From: Sphingopyxis sp. MSC1_008
GTDB taxonomy: Bacteria; Pseudomonadota; Alphaproteobacteria; Sphingomonadales; Sphingomonadaceae
Reading direction: 5' to 3'
DNA: 64,000 nucleotides
Assembly: GCF_023197165.1 (NCBI RefSeq)
Contig: NZ_JALPRD010000008.1
Coordinates: forward strand, 62,001-126,000
The notes below the pieces were generated by a model. That model was not told where the DNA came from and ran no database searches. It worked only from the letters and a program-made list of their open reading frames with translations. A program made the translations under genes and the position numbers. Below are positions 8,722 through 20,051 of the stretch, in pieces (within the stretch, counting starts at the first letter, position 1; each line of letters starts with the position of its first letter).

Positions 8722-9453
8722 ATGACTTATTGCGTTGGCATGCGTTTGAACAAGGGCTTGGTGTTCATGTCGGACACCCGCACCAACGCGGGTGTCGACG
8801 ACATTTCGCAGGTCCGCAAAATGCGCAGCTGGCACGTGCCGGGCGAGCGGGTGATCACGCTGATGTCGGCGGGCAATCTTGCGACGACGCAGGCGGTCGT
8901 GAGCCTGCTCGACGAGCGCACCAAGGCCCCCGAGGAACGCCATCCTTCGATCCTTGCCGCGCCGTCGATGTTCGCGGTCGCGACGATCATCGGCGAAACG
9001 CTGCGCAACATCGTGATGCGCCACAGCGACGAAGGACCCGCGGCGGAATCGATGTTCCGCGCGTCTCTGATCGTCGGGGGGCAGATCAAGGGCGCCGAGC
9101 CGCGGCTGTTCCTCATTTATCCCGAGGGCAATTTCATCGAGGCGGGCGAGGATAATCCCTTCTTTCAGATCGGCGAGACGAAATATGGGCGGCCGATCAT
9201 CGTGCGCTCGTACGACCCGGCGATGTCGTTCGAGGATTCGGTGAAGCTGCTCTGCGTCTCGTTCGATTCGACGATCCGCGCCAACGCCGGCGTCGACCTG
9301 CCGATCGACCTTCGAGTGCATGAACGCGACGATTTCGCCACGGTGCGCGAACGGCGGTTCGCGCGCAACGACCCCTATTTCGAAAGCGTCGCCGACGGCT
9401 GGGCCGAAGCGCTGGGGATCGCGCTGGCGGAACTTCCCGACTTTCATTTCTGA
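8722..9453 (+). CDS. Anbu proteasome-like peptidase (ancestral beta subunit)
   Basis: 243-residue Ntn hydrolase of the Anbu family (COG3484), a relative of HslV and 20S proteasome beta subunits that assembles into rings or open helices. After removal of Met, Thr1 would be the nucleophile (MTYCVG), with Asp17 in MSDTRTNAG and Lys32 in QVRKM as the expected partners. There is no propeptide and no ATPase partner in the window. Clustered with the ATP-grasp, alpha-E and transglutaminase genes, which is the characteristic context. The physiological substrate of Anbu is not established. Confidence 0.93.
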   Translation: MTYCVGMRLNKGLVFMSDTRTNAGVDDISQVRKMRSWHVPGERVITLMSAGNLATTQAVVSLLDERTKAPEERHPSILAAPSMFAVATIIGETLRNIVMRHSDEGPAAESMFRASLIVGGQIKGAEPRLFLIYPEGNFIEAGEDNPFFQIGETKYGRPIIVRSYDPAMSFEDSVKLLCVSFDSTIRANAGVDLPIDLRVHERDDFATVRERRFARNDPYFESVADGWAEALGIALAELPDFHF

Positions 9454-9501
9454 TCGGTCTCGGCCACCGTCCCTTTTCGTGGTTGAACAGGAGGGATCGC
9501 C

Positions 9502-10689
9502 ATGTCGCGCTGGATTGCCGCCGCACTTGTTCTGATAGCCAATCCGGCGGCGGCCGAAGAATCGCGCTTCGATGCGGCCCTGCGCGATTTTCGCGAGCTG
9601 CACCGCAGCGAAACCGGCCGGGCGAAGATCGCGGGAAGCAGCTTCTACATCGTACGTGACGGCCGGACCGTCGTCGCCGACCATCTGGGTGAGCAGGACG
9701 CCGACGCGCATATCCCCGTCGATGCCAACACCATCTATCATTGGGCATCGATCACCAAGACGATGACGGGGATCGCGATCATGCAATTGCGCGATCGCGT
9801 GATGCTGTCGCTCGACGATCCGATTGTCCGTTATGTGCCCGAACTGGCCGCGGTGCATAATCCCCATGGCGACACGGGTACAATCACGATCCGCCAATTG
9901 ATGAGCCACAGCGCCGGGTTTCGCAGCGGGACCTGGCCGTGGCGCGACCATGACTGGCAGCCGTTCGAGCCGAAGGGCTGGGCGCAACTCGCGGCGATGC
10001 TGCCTTATACGCAGGTCGAATTCAAACCGGGCAGCCGCTTCGGCTACTCGAACCCCGGCATCGTCTATCTGGGGCAGGTCATCGAGCGTTTGTCGGGCGA
10101 AGATTATGAGGTCTATGTCGACAAGAACATCCTGAAGCCGCTGGCCATGCATTCCAGCTATTTCGACCGCACGCCGCCGCACCTGCTGCCGCACCGGTCG
10201 CACAGCTATTATATCCGCGATGGACGGCGGGTCGCAGCGCCGTTCGATGTCGATACCGGGGTAACGGTGTCGAACGGCGGGCTCAACGCGCCGATGCCCG
10301 ATATGGCGAAATATGCTGCCTTCCTGCTCGGCGACCCGGCGCGCCAAGCCGACTATGATCTGGTGCTGAAACGGTCTTCGCTCGAGGAAATGTGGGCACC
10401 GCAAATCGCGGCGGGCGAGGATTTCACGCAGGGCCGCATGGCAAAGACGACGCAGAGCGGGCTGTCCTTCTTCATTGACCGCAGCGCGGCGGTGCGTTTC
10501 GTCGGACATAATGGCGACCAGAACGGCTTTCGCGCCTATCTGAGCCTTTGCCCCGACCAAGGCGTCGGCAGCCTGCTGGCGTTCAACACCGAAACGCGCG
10601 GCGTCGAGAATAGCGCGGCCAATCGCGAAACGGCGGAATCGCGCATCGCGCTGGCGACCGACAGCCTGTGCGAGGCGCTGGCGAAATAG
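9502..10689 (+). CDS. serine hydrolase, class C beta-lactamase family
   Basis: 395 residues with a signal peptide (WIAAALVLIANPAAAEE), so periplasmic. The three motifs of the beta-lactamase/penicillin-binding-protein fold are visible: SITK (SxxK, near residue 90), YSN in FGYSNPGIVYLG, and HNG in FVGHNGDQNG in place of KTG. HNG is common in esterases and D-aminopeptidase-like members, so it is more likely a peptidase or esterase than a resistance enzyme. AGGAGGG sits 7 bases before ATG 9502. It follows the Anbu gene by 48 bp, but no functional link is known. Confidence 0.9.
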   Translation: MSRWIAAALVLIANPAAAEESRFDAALRDFRELHRSETGRAKIAGSSFYIVRDGRTVVADHLGEQDADAHIPVDANTIYHWASITKTMTGIAIMQLRDRVMLSLDDPIVRYVPELAAVHNPHGDTGTITIRQLMSHSAGFRSGTWPWRDHDWQPFEPKGWAQLAAMLPYTQVEFKPGSRFGYSNPGIVYLGQVIERLSGEDYEVYVDKNILKPLAMHSSYFDRTPPHLLPHRSHSYYIRDGRRVAAPFDVDTGVTVSNGGLNAPMPDMAKYAAFLLGDPARQADYDLVLKRSSLEEMWAPQIAAGEDFTQGRMAKTTQSGLSFFIDRSAAVRFVGHNGDQNGFRAYLSLCPDQGVGSLLAFNTETRGVENSAANRETAESRIALATDSLCEALAK

Positions 10690-10700
10690 TCCGACTTTCT

Positions 10701-10773
10701 CGTCACCCCGGACTTGATCCGGGGTCCACGGACGCGCGGTCGCAATGGATCCCGGATCAAGTCCGGGATGACG
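10701..10773. repeat. palindromic intergenic repeat (family 2), copy 1
   Basis: Two arms in inverted orientation, CGTCACCCCGGACTTGATCC and its near complement ending GATGACG, separated by about 19 bp. It lies between two convergent genes (the serine hydrolase and acs), where it could act as a bidirectional terminator. A relative is at 17574-17645. Confidence 0.85.
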
Positions 10774-10780
10774 ATTGGGA

Positions 10781-12745
<1,965 letters not shown>

Positions 12746-12842
12746 GGGCGACTCTCCAATCGGCATTGCATTGTTCGCCCGCTGCGATAACTCGCGAGCC
12801 ACAAACTGCAAGGGCGCGTCGGCGCCAATGAAGGGACAGATG

Positions 12843-14342
12843 ATGACGGCATTGGGCCAGGAGGTCGCACGGTTGCTCGATGGACTCGGCGTGGACCGCG
12901 CACTGTGGGCCGATGGATCGATGCCGTCGGTGACGCCGCTGACCGGCGAACAGCTGGGAATGGTGCAGGTCGTCGATAGCGCCGCGATTGACGAGACGCT
13001 GGGCAAGGCGAGCGCGGCATTCCGGGCATGGCGGGGCGTCCCCGCGCCGCGCCGCGGCGAACTGGTGCGATTGTGGGGCGAGGAACTGCGCGCCGCAAAG
13101 GATGATCTGGCGAAGCTGGTGACGATCGAGGCGGGGAAGATTCCGTCCGAAGGCGCGGGCGAAGTGCAGGAGATGATCGACATCTGCGACTTCGCGGTCG
13201 GCCTCTCGCGGCAGCTCTATGGCCTGACGATCGCGACCGAGCGGCCGGGGCACCGGATGATGGAGGTCTGGCATCCGCTGGGCGTCGTCGGAGTGATTTC
13301 GGCGTTCAACTTTCCTGTCGCGGTGTGGGCGTGGAATGCGGCGCTCGCGCTCGTCTGCGGTAACAGCGTCGTGTGGAAACCGTCGGAAAAGACGCCGCTG
13401 ACCGCGCTCGCGACGCAGGCAATTTTCGAGCGCGCGGTCGCGCGGTTTGGCGATGCGCCCGAGGGGTTGGCGCAGCTCTTGATCGGCGGGCGCGAGGCGG
13501 GCGAGGCGCTGGTCGACGACAAGCGCGTGGCGCTGGTGTCGGCAACCGGGTCGACGCGCATGGGCCGCGCCGTCGCGCCGCGGTTGGCGCAGCGCTTTGC
13601 GCGCGCGATCCTCGAGCTCGGCGGTAACAATGGCGTGATCGTTGCGCCGTCGGCCGACCTCGACCTCGCGCTGCGCGGCGTCGCGTTCGGCGCGATGGGG
13701 ACCGCGGGGCAGCGCTGCACGACGACGCGGCGGCTGTTCCTCCACGACAGCATCTACGACGGCTTCGTCGCCAAGCTGAAGGCCGCCTATGCCAGCGTCG
13801 GCGTCGGCAATCCGCTGGAGGGCGATGTGCTCGTCGGGCCGCTAATCGACCGCGCGGCGCACGAGATGATGCGGGACGCGCTGACGGCCGCCAAGGCGGT
13901 GGGGGGCGTTGTGCACGGCGGGGAGCGGGTGGGCGAAGGCGAGAGCTTTTACGTGAAGCCCGCGCTCGTCGAAATGCCGGGGCAGGTCGGGCCGGTGCTC
14001 GAAGAGACGTTCGCGCCGATCCTTTATGTGATGCGCTATGACGATCTGGATGCGGTGATAGAGCAGCACAATGATGTCGCGGCGGGGCTGTCGTCGGCGA
14101 TCTTCACCACCGACATGCGCGAGGCCGAGCGGTTCCTGGTTGCGAGCGATTGCGGCATTGCGAACGTCAATCTCGGGACGAGCGGCGCGGAGATCGGCGG
14201 CGCGTTCGGCGGCGAGAAGGAAACCGGGGGCGGGCGCGAAAGCGGCTCGGACAGTTGGAAGGCCTATATGCGGCGCGCGACGAACACGCTGAATTATTCG
14301 GATGCGCTGCCGCTGGCGCAGGGGGTTTCGTTCGACATTTGA
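12843..14342 (+). CDS. aldehyde dehydrogenase, ALDH7-like
   Basis: 499-residue NAD-dependent aldehyde dehydrogenase. The substrate-class signature [19 protein letters not shown], the Glu motif LELGGNNG and the nucleophile in [14 protein letters not shown] are those of the ALDH7 (antiquitin) group. This group oxidises alpha-aminoadipic semialdehyde/piperideine-6-carboxylate in lysine breakdown. The lysine aminotransferase usually found beside it is not in the window, so the substrate remains inferred. Start ATG 12843 has AAGGGA 6 bases upstream; ATG 12840 is equally possible. Confidence 0.9.
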   Translation: MTALGQEVARLLDGLGVDRALWADGSMPSVTPLTGEQLGMVQVVDSAAIDETLGKASAAFRAWRGVPAPRRGELVRLWGEELRAAKDDLAKLVTIEAGKIPSEGAGEVQEMIDICDFAVGLSRQLYGLTIATERPGHRMMEVWHPLGVVGVISAFNFPVAVWAWNAALALVCGNSVVWKPSEKTPLTALATQAIFERAVARFGDAPEGLAQLLIGGREAGEALVDDKRVALVSATGSTRMGRAVAPRLAQRFARAILELGGNNGVIVAPSADLDLALRGVAFGAMGTAGQRCTTTRRLFLHDSIYDGFVAKLKAAYASVGVGNPLEGDVLVGPLIDRAAHEMMRDALTAAKAVGGVVHGGERVGEGESFYVKPALVEMPGQVGPVLEETFAPILYVMRYDDLDAVIEQHNDVAAGLSSAIFTTDMREAERFLVASDCGIANVNLGTSGAEIGGAFGGEKETGGGRESGSDSWKAYMRRATNTLNYSDALPLAQGVSFDI

Positions 14343-14362
14343 CGACGATGGGGCACCTCGAA

Positions 14363-14446
14363 TTCCGTTCGTGTCGAGCGAAGTCGAGACACCCCGAAGT
14401 CGCGCGTGACCGATGGGCATCTCGACTTCGCTCGAGGCGAACGGAA
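14363..14446. repeat. palindromic intergenic repeat (family 3)
   Basis: Inverted arms TTCCGTTCG-TG-TCGAGCGA... (14363-14389) and their near complement (14420-14446) around a roughly 30-bp centre. It lies between the convergent dehydrogenase and thiolase-like genes, and probably folds into a long stem that ends both transcripts. Confidence 0.8.
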
Positions 14447-14460
14447 AGGGGATGGCGGCT

Positions 14461-15960
14461 TCAGGCTGCCCGCCAGCCGAAACCGTCGTCCAGCGCCACG
14501 ACCTGCCCAGCTGTGCCAACCGGCTCCTGCTTCCCGTCGGTCAGGAACGCCAGCATCGCGGCATCGCCGACATCGACATGCGCCAGCGTGCGCTTGCCCT
14601 CGGGCGTTCGCGCGACCACGACCCCCGCTTTCGGCGCCCCGTCGCGGCCATAAAACACCGTGTAGCTCTCGATCGTCGCCGGCCCGGCATAGTCTTCGAC
14701 CAGTTCGGGCACGGGTCCGCGCTTCGCTTCGGCCTCGGCCTGATAGTCGAAGTCCTGCGGAAAGCTTGCGGCCGCAATCGGTTTGTTACCCAGCACGATG
14801 CAATGATTGTCGGTTGCGAAGCCGCCATTGGCAAAGAGAAAGCCATAGCGGCCCTCGCTGCGCAGTTTCTCGACCATCGAGACGATCGCATGGCTCATAT
14901 AATTGGCGATCGGCCCGCCGCCGAAGGTCAGCCCGCCGAACACCGTTGCGGGGCGATCCCACGGCCAGCCGAGGATGCGCCGCGCCATCTTGGGGACGCA
15001 CGGGAAGCAGCTGTAAAGCTCGACGAAATCGAAGTCCGCTGCGGTCATCGCGTTCAACTCGAGCGTGCGCGTTATCGAAGTTTCCATACTGACGCTGCCG
15101 TCATAACGGTCGCGGTGGAGGATGCTCGCGGGCTCCTTTGCGGCCGCGCCCATGCCGACATGGATCAAGCGGTCTTCGGGGATGCCACGGCGCCATGCCT
15201 CCGCAAGGCTCGCGACGATGAAGCCCGCGCCCTGATTGACCGACGAATTGGCGACCATCAGTTTCGAATAGGGGAAGGCGATCGGGCGGTTGCGTTCGTC
15301 GACCTTGAGGATGTCTTCGGGTGACGCGGGCTTGCGGATCCATGCGCCGTCGTTCGCGGCGGCGACTTCGGAAAAGCGCGACCAGATTTCGGCGCTCTCG
15401 AATTGCGCTTCGGCGAGGCTTTGGCCCCACGCGGCGCGCGTTGCATTTTCATAGAGCGGGTAGACGTCGACCGGCGCCGCCAGCCCATGAAGCTGGGCGT
15501 AGTTCGGCTCGCGCCGCGTCGCGACCTTGCGGATCGCATTATAGCTTTTGTCCTCGCCGCTCGCGGCCTTGGCGGCGCGGCCGGCGGCGGTGCGCAGCGC
15601 CTCGGCGCCGACGATTGCGGCGAGCTTGACCTCGCCAGCGCCGATGCGGTTTGCGGCCTCGTTCAGCAGGCGGACGGGGGTGTCGCCGTGCGGTGCGGCG
15701 GACTGGTAGTTGATTGCGGGGCTGGCGCCGATCGCCGCAGCGAGCGGTTCGGGAAGCTTGCCGAGGCCGTGGAAGCTGATCTGGTCGACGATCGCGAGGC
15801 TGTCGATCTCGGTCAGCGATACGCCCGCGTCTTCTGCTGCGACCTTCAATGCTGCAACCATCAGCCCCAGCGAATCCAGCCCCTCATCGGGGTCCGTTGG
15901 CCGGTCGTTGACCTGTCCGACCCCGATGATGACGGGAATACGCTCGGGGTCGGTCATCAT
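14461..15960 (-). CDS. thiolase-like acetyl-CoA acetyltransferase family protein
   Basis: 499 residues, member of the non-canonical thiolase group (SCP2-thiolase-like), cytosolic. The fold is recognisable from VIIGVGQVNDRP at the N-terminus, the KLMVANSSVNQGAGFIV segment and a glycine-rich GGLTFGGGPIANYMSHA block. The usual nucleophilic Cys of thiolases is not seen at the expected place: the segment reads NYQSAAPHGDTPVRLLNEAA. It may therefore be a degenerate thiolase or act on a different acyl-CoA. Its ATG is one base from the stop of the crotonase gene upstream, so they form an operon, probably for fatty-acyl or branched-chain degradation. Confidence 0.85.
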   Translation of the reverse strand: MMTDPERIPVIIGVGQVNDRPTDPDEGLDSLGLMVAALKVAAEDAGVSLTEIDSLAIVDQISFHGLGKLPEPLAAAIGASPAINYQSAAPHGDTPVRLLNEAANRIGAGEVKLAAIVGAEALRTAAGRAAKAASGEDKSYNAIRKVATRREPNYAQLHGLAAPVDVYPLYENATRAAWGQSLAEAQFESAEIWSRFSEVAAANDGAWIRKPASPEDILKVDERNRPIAFPYSKLMVANSSVNQGAGFIVASLAEAWRRGIPEDRLIHVGMGAAAKEPASILHRDRYDGSVSMETSITRTLELNAMTAADFDFVELYSCFPCVPKMARRILGWPWDRPATVFGGLTFGGGPIANYMSHAIVSMVEKLRSEGRYGFLFANGGFATDNHCIVLGNKPIAAASFPQDFDYQAEAEAKRGPVPELVEDYAGPATIESYTVFYGRDGAPKAGVVVARTPEGKRTLAHVDVGDAAMLAFLTDGKQEPVGTAGQVVALDDGFGWRAA

Positions 15961-15961
15961 G

Positions 15962-16756
15962 TCAGCGCGCTTTCCACTCGGGCTTACGCTTCTGCGCGAA
16001 GGCGAGCGGGCCCTCGCGCGCATCCTCGCTGCGCATCAGCACGCCGCGCTCGCGCGTGTTATGCTCCCAATAGGGGGCGTCGGCGGCGATGCGGCCGTCG
16101 TCGATGCCCAGTGCGACGCGCTTCGACGCCTGCACCGACAGCGGTGCGTTGCCCGCGATCTTCTCGGCGAGCGCGAGCGCGGTCGGGAGCAGGTCGGCGA
16201 GTGGGACGACATGATTGACCAGCCCGAATTCGGCGGCGCGCGCGGCGGGGATCGGGTCGCCGGTCAGCATATATTCCATCGCGAGCTTCTTCGGCAGTTG
16301 CTGCGCGAGGCGGAAAGCGCCGCCCGCTGCGGCGAACAACCCGACCTTGACCTCGGGAAGGCCGAATTGCGCATGGTCGGCGGCGACGATGATGTCGCTC
16401 ATCAGCGCGATTTCGCAGCCGCCGCCGAATGCGAAGCCGTTGACCGCGGCGATGATCGGTTTCGAGATCGGGTGCGAGACGATGCCGGCGAAACCCCACG
16501 CCTGCTGCGCCGGATCGTCGGGTTGGAGGCTCTCGCCGCGCGACAGCGCGACAAGGTCGGCGCCGGCGCAGAAGCTTTTGTCGCCCGCGCCGGTGATCAC
16601 GACGACGCGGATTTCGGCGTCGTTCTCCGCCTCTTCGAGCGCGGTGCCGATGCCGACATGGACCGCGGCATTGACCGCGTTACGCGCCTCGGGCCGGTTG
16701 ATCGTGACGATCAATATGTGGCCGCGGCGTTCGGTGAGGATAGTCGTATCGGTCAT
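15962..16756 (-). CDS. enoyl-CoA hydratase/isomerase (crotonase) family protein
   Basis: 264 residues with crotonase signatures: SFCAGADLVAL for the CoA/oxyanion site, AAVNGFAFGGGCEIALMSD with the first catalytic Glu, and FGLPEVKVGL with the second. Both acidic residues are present, so hydratase activity is expected. Acts on 2-enoyl-CoA thioesters in the cytosol. First gene of a two-gene operon with the thiolase-like protein. Confidence 0.92.
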   Translation of the reverse strand: MTDTTILTERRGHILIVTINRPEARNAVNAAVHVGIGTALEEAENDAEIRVVVITGAGDKSFCAGADLVALSRGESLQPDDPAQQAWGFAGIVSHPISKPIIAAVNGFAFGGGCEIALMSDIIVAADHAQFGLPEVKVGLFAAAGGAFRLAQQLPKKLAMEYMLTGDPIPAARAAEFGLVNHVVPLADLLPTALALAEKIAGNAPLSVQASKRVALGIDDGRIAADAPYWEHNTRERGVLMRSEDAREGPLAFAQKRKPEWKAR

Positions 16757-16832
16757 CGCGAATCTCTCCCTTTCGGAGGAGTATCGCGATGACTTAACGT
16801 TTACGTCAACTGCTAAGAGCGCGAGGCGTGCT

Positions 16833-17483
16833 TCAGATCGACTGGCCGGTCTTTGCCCAGTCGGCGAGGAAGCCTTCGATGCCCTTTTCGGTCAGGATAT
16901 GCTTGAACAGCCCCTTGATCACCGACGGCGGCGCGGTCATCACGTCGGCGCCGATCTTTGCGGCTTCGAGCACATGGATGCCGTGGCGCACGCTCGCGAC
17001 GAGGATCTCGGTTTCATAGCCGTAATTGTCGTAGATCAGGCGGATGTCGGAGATGAGCTGCATGCCGTCGAAGCCATTGTCGTCGTGGCGGCCGACGAAC
17101 GGCGAGACGAAGGTTGCGCCGGCCTTGGCGGCGAGCAGCGCCTGCGCCGCGGAGAAGCAGAGCGTGACATTGACCATCGTGCCGTCGCTGGTCAGCGCCT
17201 TGCAGGTCTTGAGGCCGTCGATCGTCAGCGGCACCTTGATGCACACGTTGGGGGCGATTTTGCGGAGGATTTCGGCCTCCTTCATCATCGTTGCATGGTC
17301 GAGCGCGACGACTTCGGCCGACACCGGGCCGGTGGTCAGTGCGCAGATTTCCTTCGTCACTTCCTTGAAGTCGCGGCCCGACTTGGCGATCAGCGACGGG
17401 TTGGTCGTCACGCCGTCGAGCAGGCCGGTCGCGGCGAGTTCTTGGATGTCGGCGATTTCGGCGGTGTCGGCGAAGAATTTCAT
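16833..17483 (-). CDS. fsa: fructose-6-phosphate aldolase / transaldolase-like
   Basis: 216-residue single-domain class I aldolase of the small transaldolase family (FSA/TalC). It opens [16 protein letters not shown], has the Schiff-base Lys in NVCIKVPLT near residue 84, and continues with [12 protein letters not shown] and ASVRHG. The length matches the decameric FSA type rather than full transaldolase B (about 315). It reversibly splits fructose 6-phosphate or works as the transaldolase of the pentose phosphate pathway; sequence alone does not decide. An open frame runs far upstream but is antisense to radA. Confidence 0.93.
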   Translation of the reverse strand: MKFFADTAEIADIQELAATGLLDGVTTNPSLIAKSGRDFKEVTKEICALTTGPVSAEVVALDHATMMKEAEILRKIAPNVCIKVPLTIDGLKTCKALTSDGTMVNVTLCFSAAQALLAAKAGATFVSPFVGRHDDNGFDGMQLISDIRLIYDNYGYETEILVASVRHGIHVLEAAKIGADVMTAPPSVIKGLFKHILTEKGIEGFLADWAKTGQSI

Positions 17484-17573
17484 GGCGCGGGGCTTTCCTG
17501 TGGGAAGGTGATTCGGGTTTGAAGCTCCCGTAGAGCAACGCGCCTGAAATATGAACCTTCCGCGCTCTCCTTT

Positions 17574-17645
17574 CGTCATGCCGGACCTGATCCGGCATCC
17601 ATTCCCCCGGCGCCGCATGGGCCTCGGATCAAGTCCGGGGTGACG
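17574..17645. repeat. palindromic intergenic repeat (family 2), copy 2
   Basis: Inverted arms CGTCATGCCGGACCTGATCC and its near complement GATCAAGTCCGGGGTGACG, separated by about 22 bp. Same family as 10701-10773. It lies between the divergent fsa and radA genes. Confidence 0.8.
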
Positions 17646-17696
17646 ACAGATGGAAAGCACTGGCGTTCCATCTTTGTTCCGATTATGCGAAGCCGC

Positions 17697-19058
17697 ATGG
17701 CCAAAGCAAAACGTCAATATGTCTGCCAGAATTGCGGCTCCGCCACCTACCGCTGGCAGGGGCAATGCGCCGACTGCGGCGAGTGGAACACGTTGGTCGA
17801 GGAAGCCGGCGAGACGGTCTTTTCGGCAAAGCACGACCTTAGCCGTGGTGGGCGGACGCTCGCGCTCGAAACGCTCGACGCCGACAGCAAGATGCCCGAC
17901 CGCATGCTGTGCGGGATCGCCGAGTTCGATCGCGCACTGGGCGGCGGCTTTGTTGCAGGATCCGCGACGCTGATCGGCGGCGATCCGGGAATCGGCAAGT
18001 CGACCTTGCTGTTGCAGGCGGCGGGGCGGCTTGCAAAGGCGGGCAAGTCGGTCGTCTATATCAGCGGCGAGGAAGCCGCGGCGCAGGTGCGGCTGCGCGC
18101 CCAGCGGCTGGGGCTCGGCGATGCTCCGGTGGCGCTCGCCAGCGCGACATCGGTGCGCGACATCCTTGCGACGCTCGACAAGCAAACCGCCGATTTCGTC
18201 GTGATCGATTCGATTCAGACGATGCACAGCGACCTGATCGACAGCGCCCCGGGGACGGTGAGTCAGGTGCGCGCGAGCGCGCAGGAACTGATCCGTTATG
18301 CCAAGGACAGCGATGCCGCGATCGTCCTCGTCGGCCATGTCACCAAGGACGGGACGATCGCGGGGCCGCGCGTGCTCGAGCATATGGTCGACACGGTGCT
18401 GGCGTTCGAGGGCGAGCGCAGCCACCAATATCGCATCCTGCGCGCTGTGAAGAACCGCTTTGGCGGCACCGACGAAATCGGGGTGTTCGCGATGGGCGAG
18501 GAAGGGCTGGGCGAAGTCAGCAACCCGTCGAGCCTGTTCCTGACCGACCGCAGCCGCGATGTGCCGGGATCGGTGGTGTTTCCGGCATTGGAGGGCACGC
18601 GGCCAGTGTTGGTAGAGGTACAGGCGCTCACCGTGCGGCTGGCCAGCGGCGCAACTCCCCGCCGGGCTGTGGTCGGCTGGGACAGCGGACGGCTGGCGAT
18701 GGTGCTTGCGGTATTGGAAGCGCGCTGCGGACTGCAGATGGGCGCCGCCGAGGTCTATCTGAACATCGCCGGCGGCTATCGGCTCACCGATCCCGCCGCC
18801 GACCTTGCGGTCGCCGCGGCGCTGATTTCGGCGTTCAGCGAGCGCCCGGTGCCCGCCGACGCAATCGTATTCGGCGAGCTGTCGCTGTCGGGCGAGGTGC
18901 GGCAGGTTTCGCACGACGGGCTGCGGCTGCGCGAAGCGGCGAAGCTCGGTTTTTCGCGCGGCTGGGGGCCGAAGGGCATGAAAGCGGTCGGCGGGATTTC
19001 AGTCACGGGTTTCGAACGTCTCGGCGAACTCGTTGACCTGATGCTCGGGCGCGACTAG
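17697..19058 (+). CDS. radA: DNA repair protein RadA
   Basis: 453-residue branch-migration helicase related to RecA, used in recombinational repair. The N-terminal zinc finger is CQNCGS...CADCGEW, Walker A is [12 protein letters not shown], the RadA-specific KNRFG motif is in [12 protein letters not shown], and the C-terminus is the Lon-protease-like domain ending in [21 protein letters not shown] 17697 gives the usual [14 protein letters not shown] opening. Followed after 10 bp by cvpA, likely the same transcript. Confidence 0.97.
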   Translation: MAKAKRQYVCQNCGSATYRWQGQCADCGEWNTLVEEAGETVFSAKHDLSRGGRTLALETLDADSKMPDRMLCGIAEFDRALGGGFVAGSATLIGGDPGIGKSTLLLQAAGRLAKAGKSVVYISGEEAAAQVRLRAQRLGLGDAPVALASATSVRDILATLDKQTADFVVIDSIQTMHSDLIDSAPGTVSQVRASAQELIRYAKDSDAAIVLVGHVTKDGTIAGPRVLEHMVDTVLAFEGERSHQYRILRAVKNRFGGTDEIGVFAMGEEGLGEVSNPSSLFLTDRSRDVPGSVVFPALEGTRPVLVEVQALTVRLASGATPRRAVVGWDSGRLAMVLAVLEARCGLQMGAAEVYLNIAGGYRLTDPAADLAVAAALISAFSERPVPADAIVFGELSLSGEVRQVSHDGLRLREAAKLGFSRGWGPKGMKAVGGISVTGFERLGELVDLMLGRD

Positions 19059-19068
19059 CGACCGGCGA

Positions 19069-19626
19069 ATGGGAAGTCTGACGGCTCTGGATATCGTCGT
19101 GCTGGTGCTCGTTGGCGGCGGCGCGGTGCTCGGTTTTTCGCGCGGCCTTGTGCAGGAGGTGACGACGCTGCTCGCCTGGGTTTTGGCGATTGCGGCGGTG
19201 CGCTTCTTTCACCCGTTCGTGACCGACCAGCTCGCGGGTTGGGTCGGGACCGAAGGGGGCGCCGCGGCGCTCGCCTTCGTCCTCCTTTTCGGCGGCGTGT
19301 TCGCGCTCGCCAAATGGGGATCGCGCGCGATGGGGCAGCGCAGCCGCGCGTCGCTGGTCGGCGGGTTCGACCGCGGGCTGGGCGCCGGTTTCGGCGCGGT
19401 CAAAGGCCTGCTGATCGCCTCGATCGGCTTCATGCTCCTCACCTTGCTCTATGATATCGGCTATGGCGTTATGCAGCGCCCGGCGTGGATGACCGACAGC
19501 CGCACCTATCCGGCGCTTAACGCGACGAGTAGCGCGATGAGCAAGGTAATCGCCGCGCGCCGCGCCGAGGCGCGCGAGGCTGAAGCCGAAACTGAAGGCG
19601 AAGCAGCGGGGGCCGGCAAGCCATGA
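19069..19626 (+). CDS. cvpA: CvpA family membrane protein
   Basis: 185 residues with four predicted membrane helices, beginning MGSLTALDIVVLVLVGGG and including the typical GFSRGLVQEV turn. CvpA homologues are linked to colicin V production and envelope-stress or bile tolerance, with mechanism unclear. The C-terminus is charged (Arg/Glu/Ala-rich) and probably cytosolic. Its stop overlaps the next ATG by 4 bp. Confidence 0.92.
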   Translation: MGSLTALDIVVLVLVGGGAVLGFSRGLVQEVTTLLAWVLAIAAVRFFHPFVTDQLAGWVGTEGGAAALAFVLLFGGVFALAKWGSRAMGQRSRASLVGGFDRGLGAGFGAVKGLLIASIGFMLLTLLYDIGYGVMQRPAWMTDSRTYPALNATSSAMSKVIAARRAEAREAEAETEGEAAGAGKP

Positions 19627-20051
19627 GCGCGCCGCTCTATAATCGCGACATCTTGGCGCTCGCGGTTGCGACCGCGGAATATCTTCCGATCGCCGATGCG
19701 CGCCACCGCGTGAGCAAGCGCGCACCTTTGTGCGGCAGCGCGATCATCCTCGACCTCGATACCGATGACGCCGGGCGCGTGACGCGCGTCGGCATGCATG
19801 TCGAAGCGTGCGCGCTGGGACAGGCATCGGCGGCATTGCTGGCGCGCCACGCGCCGGGGCTCGACCTCGCCGAACTGCGCGCCGCGCGCGACGGCATCGC
19901 CAGCTGGTTCGCGGGCGCGGACGCCCAGCCCGACTGGCCGGGGTTCGACCTGCTCGCGCCCGCGCAGGGCTATCCGGCGCGCCACGGCGCGATCCTGCTG
20001 CCCTTCGACGCCGCCATCGCGGCGCTTGAGGAGCGGGCGGCGGCGGCATGA
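19623..20051 (+). CDS. IscU/NifU-like scaffold protein lacking the third Cys
   Basis: 142 residues related to Fe-S cluster assembly scaffolds. Cys37 (RAPLCGSAI) and Cys63 (EACALGQASA) are at the same numbers as in IscU. The third ligand position near the C-terminus reads YPARHGAIL, where a Cys is expected after an Arg. Cluster binding would then need His121 or another residue, or the protein may have another role. It overlaps cvpA and the KefB/C gene by 4 bp on each side, so it is part of a tightly coupled operon. Confidence 0.8.
   Translation: MSAPLYNRDILALAVATAEYLPIADARHRVSKRAPLCGSAIILDLDTDDAGRVTRVGMHVEACALGQASAALLARHAPGLDLAELRAARDGIASWFAGADAQPDWPGFDLLAPAQGYPARHGAILLPFDAAIAALEERAAAA

Noticed and set aside
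9502..10689. antibiotic-resistance beta-lactamase
   Set aside because: The third motif is HNG rather than KTG and there is no AmpR-type regulator; more likely an esterase or peptidase.
16833..18914. single 693-codon frame covering fsa and beyond
   Set aside because: Only its last 216 codons are real (fsa); the rest is antisense to radA and includes a palindromic repeat.
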